This document shows positions 8,577 to 17,070 of a stretch of DNA of 64,000 bases, piece by piece. The first letter of the stretch is position 1. Each line of letters opens with the position of its first letter. This DNA is from Sphingomonas sp. SRS2 (GTDB taxonomy: Bacteria > Pseudomonadota > Alphaproteobacteria > Sphingomonadales > Sphingomonadaceae). The stretch covers positions 1 through 64,000 of the forward strand of contig NZ_LARW01000075.1 in assembly GCF_000971055.1 (NCBI RefSeq), in the 5' to 3' direction. The notes beneath the pieces are model-generated. The model was not told the origin of the DNA. It made no database searches and was given only the letters and a program-made list of their open reading frames with translations. Position numbers and translations under genes: made by a program.

Positions 8577-9131
8577 TCAGCCTATTTTCGCCTGGGCGCT
8601 GTCGGTGGCCCGCCAGGCCTCCTCGAAAAGGCCAAACACGAACAGAGCGTCATCTATGATGGCTCCGTCGTTATCACAGCCGTCACGATCCTTCTGTAGA
8701 CCAGTGGACAATTGCTTCCACGGCTCAATTCTCGCGGATTCGGTGAGATAGGCGCTTGCCCTGGCGGAAAGCTCGGGAGAGCTGGCGGCGAGTTCACGCA
8801 GCAGCACGGTCGAGCCCAGGCGCGAACCTTCAAGCACGTAACGGTGCCCCAGTGAAGCCTTTGCTGGGAGGGAGACATCCCGCAATGGCTCGGGTTCGGG
8901 CAGGTCGAGCGTTTCGAGATCGCGGCGTAGGGCGTCAGCGCGCGCCATCGAGTCGTCATCGAGCAACGGGCGCAACGTTTCCCAGGCTCTCGCCTGGGCC
9001 AGAAGGAACACGGTATAGCCCTGCTCGGTGGCGAAGTCGCAGGAACCGAACAGCGCATCCACCCGCGCATGGGCCTGCGCGGTGTCGCGCCGCAGCCATT
9101 CCCTCAACGATATGCTATTTCCGACAGACAA
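8577..9131 (-). CDS. bphO: Biliverdin-producing heme oxygenase
   Basis: This roughly 184-residue heme oxygenase-fold protein would oxidise heme to biliverdin, the BphP chromophore. LRRDTAQAHARVDALF near the N-terminus contains the proximal His region, and GHRYVLEGSRLGSTVLL is the distal-helix signature of bacterial BphO proteins. The start is TTG 9131 with GGAG six bases upstream; an in-frame TTG at 9179 would add 16 residues without a ribosome site. It lies directly upstream of bphP with a two-base gap, so the two are co-transcribed and probably translationally coupled. Confidence 0.88.
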   Translation of the reverse strand: MSVGNSISLREWLRRDTAQAHARVDALFGSCDFATEQGYTVFLLAQARAWETLRPLLDDDSMARADALRRDLETLDLPEPEPLRDVSLPAKASLGHRYVLEGSRLGSTVLLRELAASSPELSARASAYLTESARIEPWKQLSTGLQKDRDGCDNDGAIIDDALFVFGLFEEAWRATDSAQAKIG

Positions 9132-9261
9132 ATATTTCTCCAAAGGTTCGACAAGAATCTCGTGAAAATCCAATGGCAACGAAACGAGCGGCCGCGCGTT
9201 AGGGTCCGTGGTAATAGTTACGGTGCCAGAATCAGGCTGGCGCTAGCTTACTGGGCGGGGA

Positions 9262-10818
9262 ATGTCGGACAAAATCTTTAGGGCCGGATCCAATTGCTGG
9301 CAGGTCAAGCGGGGTTCGAGGATCGCGGTGATCGTCGACGCCGCCGATTATTTCCGGGTGGCGCGCGATGCGATGCTCCAGGCCCGAGAACAGATCATGC
9401 TGGTCGGGTGGGATGTCGACCCGCGCATCGAACTCGATCCCGAAAATGGAGACGACGACGCGCCCAATTGCCTCGCTGAGTTCATTCCCTGGCTCGCGAA
9501 GCGGCGGCCCGATCTGCGGATCAACCTGCTGATCTGGAATATGGGCTTTATCAAGATGCTTGCCCGCGGCCTGTCGGTCCTCACTCTCGCGCGCTGGAAG
9601 ATGTCGCGCCACGTGCGTATCCACTTCGACAGCAGCCATCCGCTCGGCGCCACGCATCATCAGAAGATCCTCGTGATCGACGACAGCATTGCACTGTGCG
9701 GCGGCATCGACATGACGTCGGACCGCTGGGATACCTCCGAGCATCGCGACCCCGATCCGCGCCGCAAGCGGCCCAGCGGCATATCCTATATGCCCTGGCA
9801 CGACACCGCCGGCATGATCGAAGGCGAAGCCGCCGTCGTGCTGGGGGAGCTTGCACGCGAACGCTGGCGCCGGGCTACGCGTTTCGAATTGCCCGTTCCC
9901 ACGCCGCATGACGGATGCTGGCCCGATCACGTCGAACCGCAATTCACCAACCGCGACGTCGCCATCGCCCGCACCGTTCCCAAGGCCGAGGGCATCGATG
10001 AGGTCCGCGAGATCGAGCAGCTCTATGTCGACATGATCGCCGCCGCACGTCACTTCATCTATGCCGACAATCAATATTTCGCATCGCGGCGGATCGCCGA
10101 GGCCATCAGCCAGCGGCTCGCCGAGGAGGACGGCCCGGAGATCGTCATCGTGAACCCGATCAGCGCCGACGGCTGGCTTCAGGAAGCTGCGATGGGCAGC
10201 GCGCGCGCCGCCCTGTTCTTCCCGCTTTGCGACATCGACAAGCATGACCGTTTCCAGATTTACACCCCGGTGACGACCGCAGGGAACCCGATCTACGTTC
10301 ATTCCAAACTGATGATCGTCGACGACCGGATCCTCAGGGTCGGCTCATCTAACATGAACAACCGCTCGATGGGTCTCGACAGCGAATGCGACATCGCGAT
10401 CACGGTAGAGGGGGATACATCGTCCGACGACGCAATTCGTCAACTTCGTGAGCGGCTCATGGCCGAACATCTTGGCACGACGCCCGATATCGTCGCGCGT
10501 GCGTTCGAACAAACCGGATCGCTGATCGGAACGATCGAATGCCTGCGCGGGGAAGGCAAGACGCTGGTGCCATTCGAACCGGGAGGCTGGAGCGACGCGA
10601 CGCTGGCAATCGGCGCAAGCGAACTGCTCGATCCCGAATCGGTCGATGAACGTTGGGAACCGCTGTCGAACCGCGGGTTGTTCCGTGGCTTCCTTCGACG
10701 AGGCACCCGCCAGATATTCGACAAGGTCCGCGCGCGTCGGGCGCGCAACCGGGGCCGCTGGAAAAAGAAGTTTCGCAAGTTCCTTGAGGAGCATCACCTC
10801 CACCGGCATCGAGATTGA
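9262..10818 (+). CDS. Phospholipase D-family protein
   Basis: This 518-residue protein has two HKD catalytic motifs, HHQKILVIDD near residue 132 and HSKLMIVDD near residue 346, the latter followed by GSSNMNNRSMG. The overall layout resembles bacterial PLD and cardiolipin synthase-like transphosphatidylases. No signal peptide or transmembrane segment is seen at the N-terminus. The C-terminus is strongly basic (RRARNRGRWKKKFRKF), suggesting membrane or nucleic acid contact. It starts at ATG 9262 after a GGGG stretch. Phospholipid hydrolysis or head-group exchange is the probable role; the substrate is not deducible. Confidence 0.9.
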   Translation: MSDKIFRAGSNCWQVKRGSRIAVIVDAADYFRVARDAMLQAREQIMLVGWDVDPRIELDPENGDDDAPNCLAEFIPWLAKRRPDLRINLLIWNMGFIKMLARGLSVLTLARWKMSRHVRIHFDSSHPLGATHHQKILVIDDSIALCGGIDMTSDRWDTSEHRDPDPRRKRPSGISYMPWHDTAGMIEGEAAVVLGELARERWRRATRFELPVPTPHDGCWPDHVEPQFTNRDVAIARTVPKAEGIDEVREIEQLYVDMIAAARHFIYADNQYFASRRIAEAISQRLAEEDGPEIVIVNPISADGWLQEAAMGSARAALFFPLCDIDKHDRFQIYTPVTTAGNPIYVHSKLMIVDDRILRVGSSNMNNRSMGLDSECDIAITVEGDTSSDDAIRQLRERLMAEHLGTTPDIVARAFEQTGSLIGTIECLRGEGKTLVPFEPGGWSDATLAIGASELLDPESVDERWEPLSNRGLFRGFLRRGTRQIFDKVRARRARNRGRWKKKFRKFLEEHHLHRHRD

Positions 10819-10874
10819 CGCACCCGGCGTCGCGCGTCACTCTCCGGCTTTCACTCCTGTCAGGAAGCCTCCCG

Positions 10875-12266
10875 ATGCGCAGCGCCCCCCGCTCCCTTCT
10901 CGCCGCGATCTGCTGCGCCATCGCACTTGCTTCGCCCGCCACCGCAGCCAGGCTCAGCGCCGCGCAGCATGCCGAAACCCTCGCCATCTGGAAGAAGATG
11001 GTGTCGATTCCGACCGTTCAGGGCCGGGGCCAGATGCCGGTGATGGCGGATTATGTTGCCGATCTCTTGCGCAAGGGCGGCTTCGCGGTCGAGGACGTGA
11101 TCGTCGAAGGCAGTGGCGACGCCACCACGGTCGCCGCCCGCTATCGCGGCACGGGAAAGACCGGCAAACCCATCCTGCTGTCGGGCCATATGGACGTCGT
11201 GGAAGCGCGCGCATCGGACTGGACCCGCGACCCATTCACGCCGGTCGAGGAAAATGGCTATCTCTACGGGCGTGGCGTGCTCGACATGAAGTTCGGCAAC
11301 GCAGTGATGGTGTTCACCCTGCTCAAGCTCAAGCAGGAGGGTTTTCGCCCGTCACGCGATATCATCCTGCTGCTGTCGGGCGATGAAGAAACCGAAATGC
11401 TGACGACCCAGCGGCTCGCCAAACAATATGGCGTCGCCGAATTGCTGCTCAACGCCGACGGCGGCGGCGGGCTGCTAGACCCGCAGGGCAAGCCCGTCGC
11501 TTTCTATGTGCAGGGTGCGGAGAAGACCTATGCCGATTTCGAGGTCACCATCACCAATCCCGGCGGTCATTCGAGCCGGCCGCATGCCGACAATGCGATC
11601 TACGACCTCGCTTTGGCCATCGATCGCATCGCCGCCTATCAGTTTCCCGCTCAGACCAACGAACTGACGAAGGCCTATTGGTCGGCGACCGGAAAGCTGG
11701 TCGGCGGCAAGCTCGGCAACGCGATGCAGGCCTTTGCCGCCAATCCCGATGACAAGGCCGCGCTGGCGACGCTGCGTGCCGAACCCGAATATGTCGGAAT
11801 CACCGGCACGACTTGCGTCGCGACGATGCTGTCGGGTGGGCACGCCTTGAACGCCCTGCCGCAAAAGGCGAGCGTTTCAGTCAACTGCCGCATCTTCCCC
11901 GGAGTATCGATCGAAAGCGTCAAGGCGAAGCTGACCGAGGTGATCGCCAACCCGAAGGCGACAATCACGACACTAGGCGCGCCAGTGGCGAGCGACGCGT
12001 CGCCGCTGCGCCCCGATCTGATGAAGGCGCTTCGCAAGGGCGTGGATCTGAGTTTTCCCGGGCTGCCGATCATTCCGCAAATGTCGGCAGGCGCTACCGA
12101 CAGCCTTTATTTCCGGGCGCTAGGCATACCCAGCTATGGCGTCATAGGAATGTTCATCAAGCCCGAGGACGACTTCAGCCACGGCCTGAACGAGCGCGCG
12201 CCGATCGCCAGCATCGATCCCGCCTTGCTGCTGATGCGGAGCCTGCTGCTCGACCTGGCAAAATAG
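10875..12266 (+). CDS. Secreted M20/M25/M40 family metallopeptidase
   Basis: This 463-residue zinc peptidase starts at ATG 10875, which yields a good signal peptide (SLLAAICCAIALASPATAA); the longer frame from 10815 buries it. The first metal ligand is in LLSGHMDVVEA, the second Asp in YGRGVLDMKFGN, and the Glu pair in LLSGDEETEM. The dimerisation domain follows (NPGGHSSRPHADNAIY), and the last ligand region contains FSHGLNER. It would cleave di- or oligopeptides, or an acylated amino acid, in the periplasm. It follows the PLD gene by 56 bases on the same strand. Confidence 0.93.
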   Translation: MRSAPRSLLAAICCAIALASPATAARLSAAQHAETLAIWKKMVSIPTVQGRGQMPVMADYVADLLRKGGFAVEDVIVEGSGDATTVAARYRGTGKTGKPILLSGHMDVVEARASDWTRDPFTPVEENGYLYGRGVLDMKFGNAVMVFTLLKLKQEGFRPSRDIILLLSGDEETEMLTTQRLAKQYGVAELLLNADGGGGLLDPQGKPVAFYVQGAEKTYADFEVTITNPGGHSSRPHADNAIYDLALAIDRIAAYQFPAQTNELTKAYWSATGKLVGGKLGNAMQAFAANPDDKAALATLRAEPEYVGITGTTCVATMLSGGHALNALPQKASVSVNCRIFPGVSIESVKAKLTEVIANPKATITTLGAPVASDASPLRPDLMKALRKGVDLSFPGLPIIPQMSAGATDSLYFRALGIPSYGVIGMFIKPEDDFSHGLNERAPIASIDPALLLMRSLLLDLAK

Positions 12267-12297
12267 CCGCCCCTTCACCGGAAGGGGGAGCCGCAGG

Positions 12298-13752
12298 TCA
12301 GCCCAACTTGACGCCCAGGAAGCTGGGAACCGGACCGTTCCAGCCATCATCCGGACCGTCGTCACGCTCGTCGCGGCGCGGGCGGCGATTGTCGTTGCGG
12401 TCGTCGCGCGGCGGGCGCGCATCACGCTGCGTCTCGCGGGCCGGATCACGCTGCGGCTCGCGCGGCGCACGAGACTCACGCGGTGCGCGAGGTTCACGGG
12501 GTGCCCTTGGCGCGCGGCCGACAGGCGCCTCTTCGGCCTCAGGCGCGACGGGCGCCTCCACCTTGGGTTCCGCACGACGGCCACGGCCGCGCGCCGGCCG
12601 GGGCGCCTCATCGGCTTCCTCTTGCGGCACGGCTGCCTTCGATCCGCCGCTGCGGGCGATCTTGTGGCCGGTAAGCTTCTCGATTGCCTCGATTGCCTCG
12701 GCATCCTCAGGTGTCACCAGGGTGATCGCCTTACCGGTCGCCCCGCCCCGGCCAGTGCGGCCGATGCGGTGAACATAGTCGTCCGGATGCCAGGGGACAT
12801 CGAAGTTGAAGACGTGGCTGACGCCCTTGACGTCGAGACCGCGTGCCGCGACGTCGGAGGCGACGAGTATATTGATCTCACCGGCCTTGAAACGCTCGAG
12901 CTCGCGTAGCCGCTCGGGCTGCTCCATGTCGCCATGGATTTGACCGGCCTTGAAACCATCGCGGCCCAAGCTCTGCGCCAGATCGCGTACCGTGGTTTTG
13001 CGATTGGAAAAAACCAACGCGCTGGTGACGTCCTCGACCCGAAGCAAGGTCCGCAACGTGTCACGCTTGTTGCGGCTCGACGTCTCGACCACGGCCTGCT
13101 CGATCGACAGATTGGCGCTCGCCGGGCGCGAGACCTCAATCTGCTTGGGATTGGTCAGGAACTTGTCGGCGAGCTTCTTGATCGGCGCGGGCATCGTTGC
13201 CGAGAAGAGCAGCGTCTGCCGCTGGGCGGGCAGCTTGGTGCAGATTTCCTCGATATCGGGAATGAACCCCATGTCGAGCATCCGGTCGGCCTCGTCGATG
13301 ACCAGCAGGCTGCAACCCGTCAGCAATATCTTGCCGCGCTGGAAAAGATCCATCAGGCGGCCCGGGGTGGCGATGAGCACATCGACGCCCTTTTCGAGCG
13401 CCGCGATCTGCTCGCCCATGTTAACACCGCCTATCAGCAATGCCATGCTAAGCTTATGATATTTGCCGTATTTTTCGAAGTTTTCAGCAACTTGCGCAGC
13501 AAGCTCGCGAGTGGGTTCGAGGATCAGCGAACGCGGCATGCGCGCGCGGCTGCGGCCATGCGCCAGAATGTCGATCATCGGCAGCACGAAACTGGCCGTC
13601 TTGCCCGTACCCGTCTGCGCGATTCCGATAAGATCCTTCATCATCAGGACAGGCGGGATCGCCTGCGACTGGATCGGCGTCGGCTCGTTATAGCCGGACT
13701 CCGAAACGGCGCGGAGAAGTTCATCGGAAAGGCCGAGATCGGCAAACGACAT
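12298..13752 (-). CDS. rhlE: DEAD-box ATP-dependent RNA helicase, RhlE type
   Basis: The protein has 484 residues, of which about 375 are the two RecA-like domains. The Q motif TPIQSQAIP, Walker A AQTGTGKT, PTRELAAQ, DEAD box VIDEADRMLDMGF, SAT, and HRIGRTGRGG are all present. The remaining roughly 110 residues are a low-complexity Arg/Pro/Asp-rich tail, as in RhlE-like helicases that act on ribosome precursors or structured mRNA. Start is ATG 13752 (MSFADLGL), the normal first residues; the extension to 13827 is rejected. It ends convergently, 31 bases from the M20 peptidase gene. Confidence 0.95.
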   Translation of the reverse strand: MSFADLGLSDELLRAVSESGYNEPTPIQSQAIPPVLMMKDLIGIAQTGTGKTASFVLPMIDILAHGRSRARMPRSLILEPTRELAAQVAENFEKYGKYHKLSMALLIGGVNMGEQIAALEKGVDVLIATPGRLMDLFQRGKILLTGCSLLVIDEADRMLDMGFIPDIEEICTKLPAQRQTLLFSATMPAPIKKLADKFLTNPKQIEVSRPASANLSIEQAVVETSSRNKRDTLRTLLRVEDVTSALVFSNRKTTVRDLAQSLGRDGFKAGQIHGDMEQPERLRELERFKAGEINILVASDVAARGLDVKGVSHVFNFDVPWHPDDYVHRIGRTGRGGATGKAITLVTPEDAEAIEAIEKLTGHKIARSGGSKAAVPQEEADEAPRPARGRGRRAEPKVEAPVAPEAEEAPVGRAPRAPREPRAPRESRAPREPQRDPARETQRDARPPRDDRNDNRRPRRDERDDGPDDGWNGPVPSFLGVKLG

Positions 13753-13890
13753 AATATATCCGGAAATAGGGCGGCACGGTGCACCGCTCGAAGCGCCGCG
13801 ATTGGGCGCGGAGCCACGATTTGTCAAGGTAAATGGGGTTTATGCGGTCAGTTTCAGCCGGTCCCAAACCGATGCCGGAACCCGATCGAC

Positions 13891-14343
13891 TCAATCGTCG
13901 GCGACCAGCTTCCTGAATCGCCGAATTTCACACTGCCCGCCGGCCCTTGTCCGGATCATGTCGCGATCGGCACAAATTCGGCCATCATTGGTCGGCAGAA
14001 TGTAGAAGCCCGAATAATAATCGAGCGCCGGACAATTCGAAGAGAAATGAGCGCGCAACCGCTGCCCCCCCTTCATGACAAGATCGATGGCGTCGTCGGC
14101 TACCACGGCCGCTCCGGCGATCGACGACATCGCCACGCATTTCGGGCCCTTCTTCGACTTCCATTTGAGCGGCCTGGCCGGAATGCGCCGCGGCACCCGC
14201 ACGATCAGCGACTGTTCGATCGTCAATTGGGCAAACACCGGCGGACGCCGCGCATCGACGCCGGGCACCGCCGCGCCGACCGCTGCAAACATCGTCAACG
14301 GCGCACCGACACATAATAGTCGGGGCAAACGGCCCAGCTTCAC
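13891..14343 (-). CDS. Conserved exported protein of unknown function (sphingomonad type)
   Basis: This is a 150-residue protein with an N-terminal hydrophobic signal-like stretch (LLCVGAPLTMFAAVGAAVPG). The mature part has AQLTIEQSLIVRVPR, then a Lys-rich KWKSKKGPKC, and a C-terminal half with four cysteines at NCPALDYYSGF, GRICADRD and GGQCEIR. The cysteines would suit periplasmic disulfides. The pattern resembles a family I recall from sphingomonads, but I know of no function. It stands alone between rhlE and a divergent FAD-oxidase gene. Confidence 0.75.
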   Translation of the reverse strand: MKLGRLPRLLCVGAPLTMFAAVGAAVPGVDARRPPVFAQLTIEQSLIVRVPRRIPARPLKWKSKKGPKCVAMSSIAGAAVVADDAIDLVMKGGQRLRAHFSSNCPALDYYSGFYILPTNDGRICADRDMIRTRAGGQCEIRRFRKLVADD

Positions 14344-14473
14344 GATCGAAGATCCACCCTTTCACAGGCCCCGGCTTTGTGCGCGATCACCCTAACCCTT
14401 TCATCCTTCGACGCAAACGCTTGAACAGCGGATTAACTGGCAAATCGCGCGGACCCTATATTATGTTCCCGGC

Positions 14474-15931
14474 ATGACCGGTCTCAACTTCCCGGATAAG
14501 GCCCTGCTCGAAAAGCTTTCTGCCCTCCTCGGGCCGCAAGGCTTCATCACCGACCGCGACCTGATATCCCCCTGGCTTACCGATTGGCGCGAGCGCTATC
14601 ACGGCGAGAGTGTTGCGCTGCTCGCTCCGGCCACCGCCGAGCAGGCCGCTGCGATCGTCCGGCTCGCCGCCGAAGCCCGGGTCGCGCTGGTGCCGCAAGG
14701 CGGCAATACCGGCACGGTCGCGGGGGCGACGCCCGCCGCCGACGGATCGGCCTTGCTGCTGTCGATGCGGCGGATGAACCGGATTCGCTCGATCTCGGCG
14801 GACGACAATGCGGTGATCGCTGATGCGGGGGTAATCCTGTCCGACCTGCACGACGCGGCCACCGCGATCGGGCGACGCTTCCCTCTGTCGCTCGCGGCCA
14901 AGGGATCGGCGACGATCGGCGGCCTTGTCTCGACCAATGCCGGAGGAACCCAGGTGCTGCGCTTCGGCCCGATGCGCGCCCTGGTGCTGGGCATCGAGGC
15001 CGTGCTGCCCGACGGATCGCTGTTCAACGGTCTCGCGACGCTGCGGAAGGACAATCGCGGCTATGACCTGCGCCAGCTGCTGACCGGGGCGGAGGGGACG
15101 CTCGGCGTCGTCACCGCGGCGGCATTGCGGCTGGTGCCCGCTATCGCCGCGCGGGCTGTCGCCTGGGCCGGGCTCGCCTCGCCGCGCGACGCGCTCACCC
15201 TGCTGCGCCGGCTCGAGGACCAAACCGGCGAGGCCGTCGAGACCTTCGAACTCGTGCCGGCCAATGCATTAGCGCTGGTACTTCGTAACATTCCCGGCGC
15301 GCGCGCGCCGCTCGACAATCCCTGCGCGTGGAACGTGCTGATCGAGGCCGTCGGCGGTCAGGGCGGCGCGGACCCGACCGACATGCTCCAACAGGGTCTC
15401 GCATCGGCAATCGACGACGGGCTCGTCCTCGACGCGACGATCGCTTCGAGCGAGACGCAGGCCAGGGCGCTGTGGGGGCTGCGCGAATCGATATCGGAAG
15501 CCGAGAAGATCGACGGCCAGTCGCTCAAGCACGACATATCGGTGCCGGTGCTCGACATGCCCGACTTTCTGGATCGGGAGCGCGACCGCGTCGAATCCCG
15601 CTTCCCGGGGTCGCGCATCATCGCCTTCGGCCATCTCGGCGATGGCAATATCCATTTCAACCTGTTGCCGCCGCCGGACACCGATCGGCTGACATGGATC
15701 GCGCAATATGGCCCCGATGCCAGTGCCTTGGTCCACGACCTGGTCGCGGCGGCAGGCGGCTCGCTGTCGGCCGAGCACGGCATCGGCCAGGCCAAGATCG
15801 CCGAGTTTGCCCGGCTGACCGATCCGGTCCGCCTCCACGCGCTCCGGGCGATCAAGCGGGCGCTCGATCCGCTGGGCATCATGAACCCCGGAAAGCTTGT
15901 TCCGCTTGCGTCCGGCGATGAGGGTCAATAG
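14474..15931 (+). CDS. FAD-binding oxidase/dehydrogenase (D-2-hydroxyacid or D-2-hydroxyglutarate dehydrogenase-like)
   Basis: This 485-residue flavoenzyme of the GlcD/LDHD family oxidises D-2-hydroxyacids to 2-oxoacids. The FAD-binding PCMH domain shows VPQGGNTGTVAGATP (near residue 75), SLAAKGSATIGGLVSTNAGG and DLRQLLTGAEGTLGVVT. The C-terminal FAD-oxidase domain has FGHLGDGNIHFN (catalytic and metal-binding His residues) and SLSAEHGIGQAK. It ends with the family's usual LGIMNPGKL. It starts at ATG 14474 and is followed 68 bases on by the SapC-family gene. The exact substrate cannot be set. Confidence 0.9.
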   Translation: MTGLNFPDKALLEKLSALLGPQGFITDRDLISPWLTDWRERYHGESVALLAPATAEQAAAIVRLAAEARVALVPQGGNTGTVAGATPAADGSALLLSMRRMNRIRSISADDNAVIADAGVILSDLHDAATAIGRRFPLSLAAKGSATIGGLVSTNAGGTQVLRFGPMRALVLGIEAVLPDGSLFNGLATLRKDNRGYDLRQLLTGAEGTLGVVTAAALRLVPAIAARAVAWAGLASPRDALTLLRRLEDQTGEAVETFELVPANALALVLRNIPGARAPLDNPCAWNVLIEAVGGQGGADPTDMLQQGLASAIDDGLVLDATIASSETQARALWGLRESISEAEKIDGQSLKHDISVPVLDMPDFLDRERDRVESRFPGSRIIAFGHLGDGNIHFNLLPPPDTDRLTWIAQYGPDASALVHDLVAAAGGSLSAEHGIGQAKIAEFARLTDPVRLHALRAIKRALDPLGIMNPGKLVPLASGDEGQ

Positions 15932-15999
15932 ACGGCGGCTGCATCAATTGGGTCATGGCGGCCCGCGATATCCGACCGGCATTTTCAGGAGATTTCCCA

Positions 16000-16776
16000 A
16001 TGGCGAGCGCCCCGGCCAACGCCCTGCCCCTTTTCTACAATGACCTGCAGCCGCTCTCGAGCCAGCTTCACGCCGGCTGGAAGGCCCGCACGCTCGAAGC
16101 CGCGCCGTTCTTCGGCACGGCCCATGCCGTGCCGCTGACCGTCGAGGAGTTCATCCTCGCGCAGCGTCATTACCCAATCGTCTTCTCCGCGGGCGAGAAT
16201 CCGGTGCCTCTCGGCCTCTTCGGCCTCAACGAGGGCGTCAACGTCTTCACCGACGAGTCCGGCATCCCGAGCAACAACCTCTACATTCCGGCCTATGTCC
16301 GCCGCTATCCCTTCATGCTGGCCAAGCTGCGCCAGGATAGCGACGATCTGTCGCTGTGCTTCGACAGCACCTCGGGCGTGCTCGGCGAGTTCGAGGATGG
16401 GATGCCGCTGTTCGAGGGCACCGAGCCCACCGAATCGATCAAGAACACCCTCGCCTTCTGCGAACAGTTCGAACAGGCTGGCATGCGCACCGGCATGTTC
16501 ATGCAGGAGCTGATCCAGAACAAACTGCTGATCGACGGTGAAGTGACGATCGAGCCCGAAGGCGCCGACCAGCCCTTCGTGTATCGCGGTTTCCAGATCA
16601 TCTCCGAGGAAAAGCTCAAGGAACTGCGCGGCGACGTTCTGCGCAAGATGGTCCAGACCGGGCTGCTGCCGCTGATCCATGCGCATCTCTTCTCGCTGTC
16701 GCTGATTCGCGATGTCTTCGCCATGCAGCTGCAGCAGGGCAAAGCGCCGTCGATGACCCCGCCCGTCGCCGCCTGA
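16000..16776 (+). CDS. SapC family protein
   Basis: This 258-residue protein of the SapC family (Pfam PF07277) is widespread in sphingomonads and caulobacters. Recognisable parts are LPLFYNDLQPLSSQLHAGW at the N-terminus, PVTVEEF-like and HYPIVFS segments, YVRRYPFMLA, and LCFDSTSG. The family is named after an S-layer-associated protein of Campylobacter, but its role is unknown; presence in bacteria without S-layers makes that name misleading. The start is ATG 16000 with AGGAG eight bases upstream; an upstream ATG at 15955 lacks a ribosome site. Confidence 0.85.
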   Translation: MASAPANALPLFYNDLQPLSSQLHAGWKARTLEAAPFFGTAHAVPLTVEEFILAQRHYPIVFSAGENPVPLGLFGLNEGVNVFTDESGIPSNNLYIPAYVRRYPFMLAKLRQDSDDLSLCFDSTSGVLGEFEDGMPLFEGTEPTESIKNTLAFCEQFEQAGMRTGMFMQELIQNKLLIDGEVTIEPEGADQPFVYRGFQIISEEKLKELRGDVLRKMVQTGLLPLIHAHLFSLSLIRDVFAMQLQQGKAPSMTPPVAA

Positions 16777-16842
16777 GAGGCCGCGTTCGACCCGTAAATA
16801 CCCGTCCGGATAAGGAATTTCCCCGATACGGACGAACTATCC

Positions 16843-16871
16843 TTGAAACCCTGAAGCAAGAGTCCTATCTT
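16843..16871 (+). promoter_or_regulatory. Sigma-70-type promoter of the candidate sRNA
   Basis: A -35 box TTGAAA (16843-16848) and a -10 box TATCTT (16866-16871) are separated by exactly 17 bases. The predicted start is near 16878. This is a near-consensus housekeeping promoter in a gene-free stretch, and it fires directly into the sRNA candidate. Confidence 0.65.
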
Positions 16872-16877
16872 GCTTGT

Positions 16878-16986
16878 GTGCGGTGGTCGTGCCCCCCTTT
16901 CGCGGCCCCGTACGACGCATCCTCCGGGATGCGTTCCTCCCTGAACCTTGGCCACCTCGTGCGTAAGCACGGGGTGGTTCTTTTTT
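16878..16986 (+). ncRNA. Candidate trans-acting sRNA with CCUCC motifs (SuhB/MmgR-like)
   Basis: About 109 bases lie between a strong promoter and a strong terminator, with no ORF. The transcript would contain two anti-Shine-Dalgarno motifs: CATCCTCCGGGATG, a small hairpin presenting CCTCC in its loop, and the unpaired TTCCTCCCTGAACC just before the terminator stem. This arrangement is typical of Hfq-dependent alphaproteobacterial sRNAs that block ribosome sites. The GCGGTGGT start and the CCTCCCTGAAC segment recall the SuhB (MmgR) family, studied in Sphingopyxis and Sinorhizobium. Family membership is from memory and needs a covariance model test. Confidence 0.6.
16952..16986 (+). terminator. 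Rho-independent terminator of the sRNA
   Basis: The 11-base stem CCACCTCGTGC/GCACGGGGTGG (one G-T pair) with loop GTAA is followed by TTCTTTTTT. It would also serve as the Hfq-binding U-rich 3' end. Confidence 0.85.
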
Positions 16987-17070
16987 GGCGCAGGGCCTAG
17001 CCGCGGACAGATGGCGGAAACCATCCCGCATCTGGCAGAAATCTCTATAAAATCTAAAGGTTAGAAGTGG

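Noticed and set aside
12267-12297. Terminator between the M20 gene and rhlE
   Set aside because: CCCCTT/AAGGGG can form only a six-base stem and no U-run follows on either strand.
16000-16776. S-layer secretion role for the SapC-family gene
   Set aside because: The family name derives from one system; no S-layer or type I secretion genes are present here, so the role was left open.
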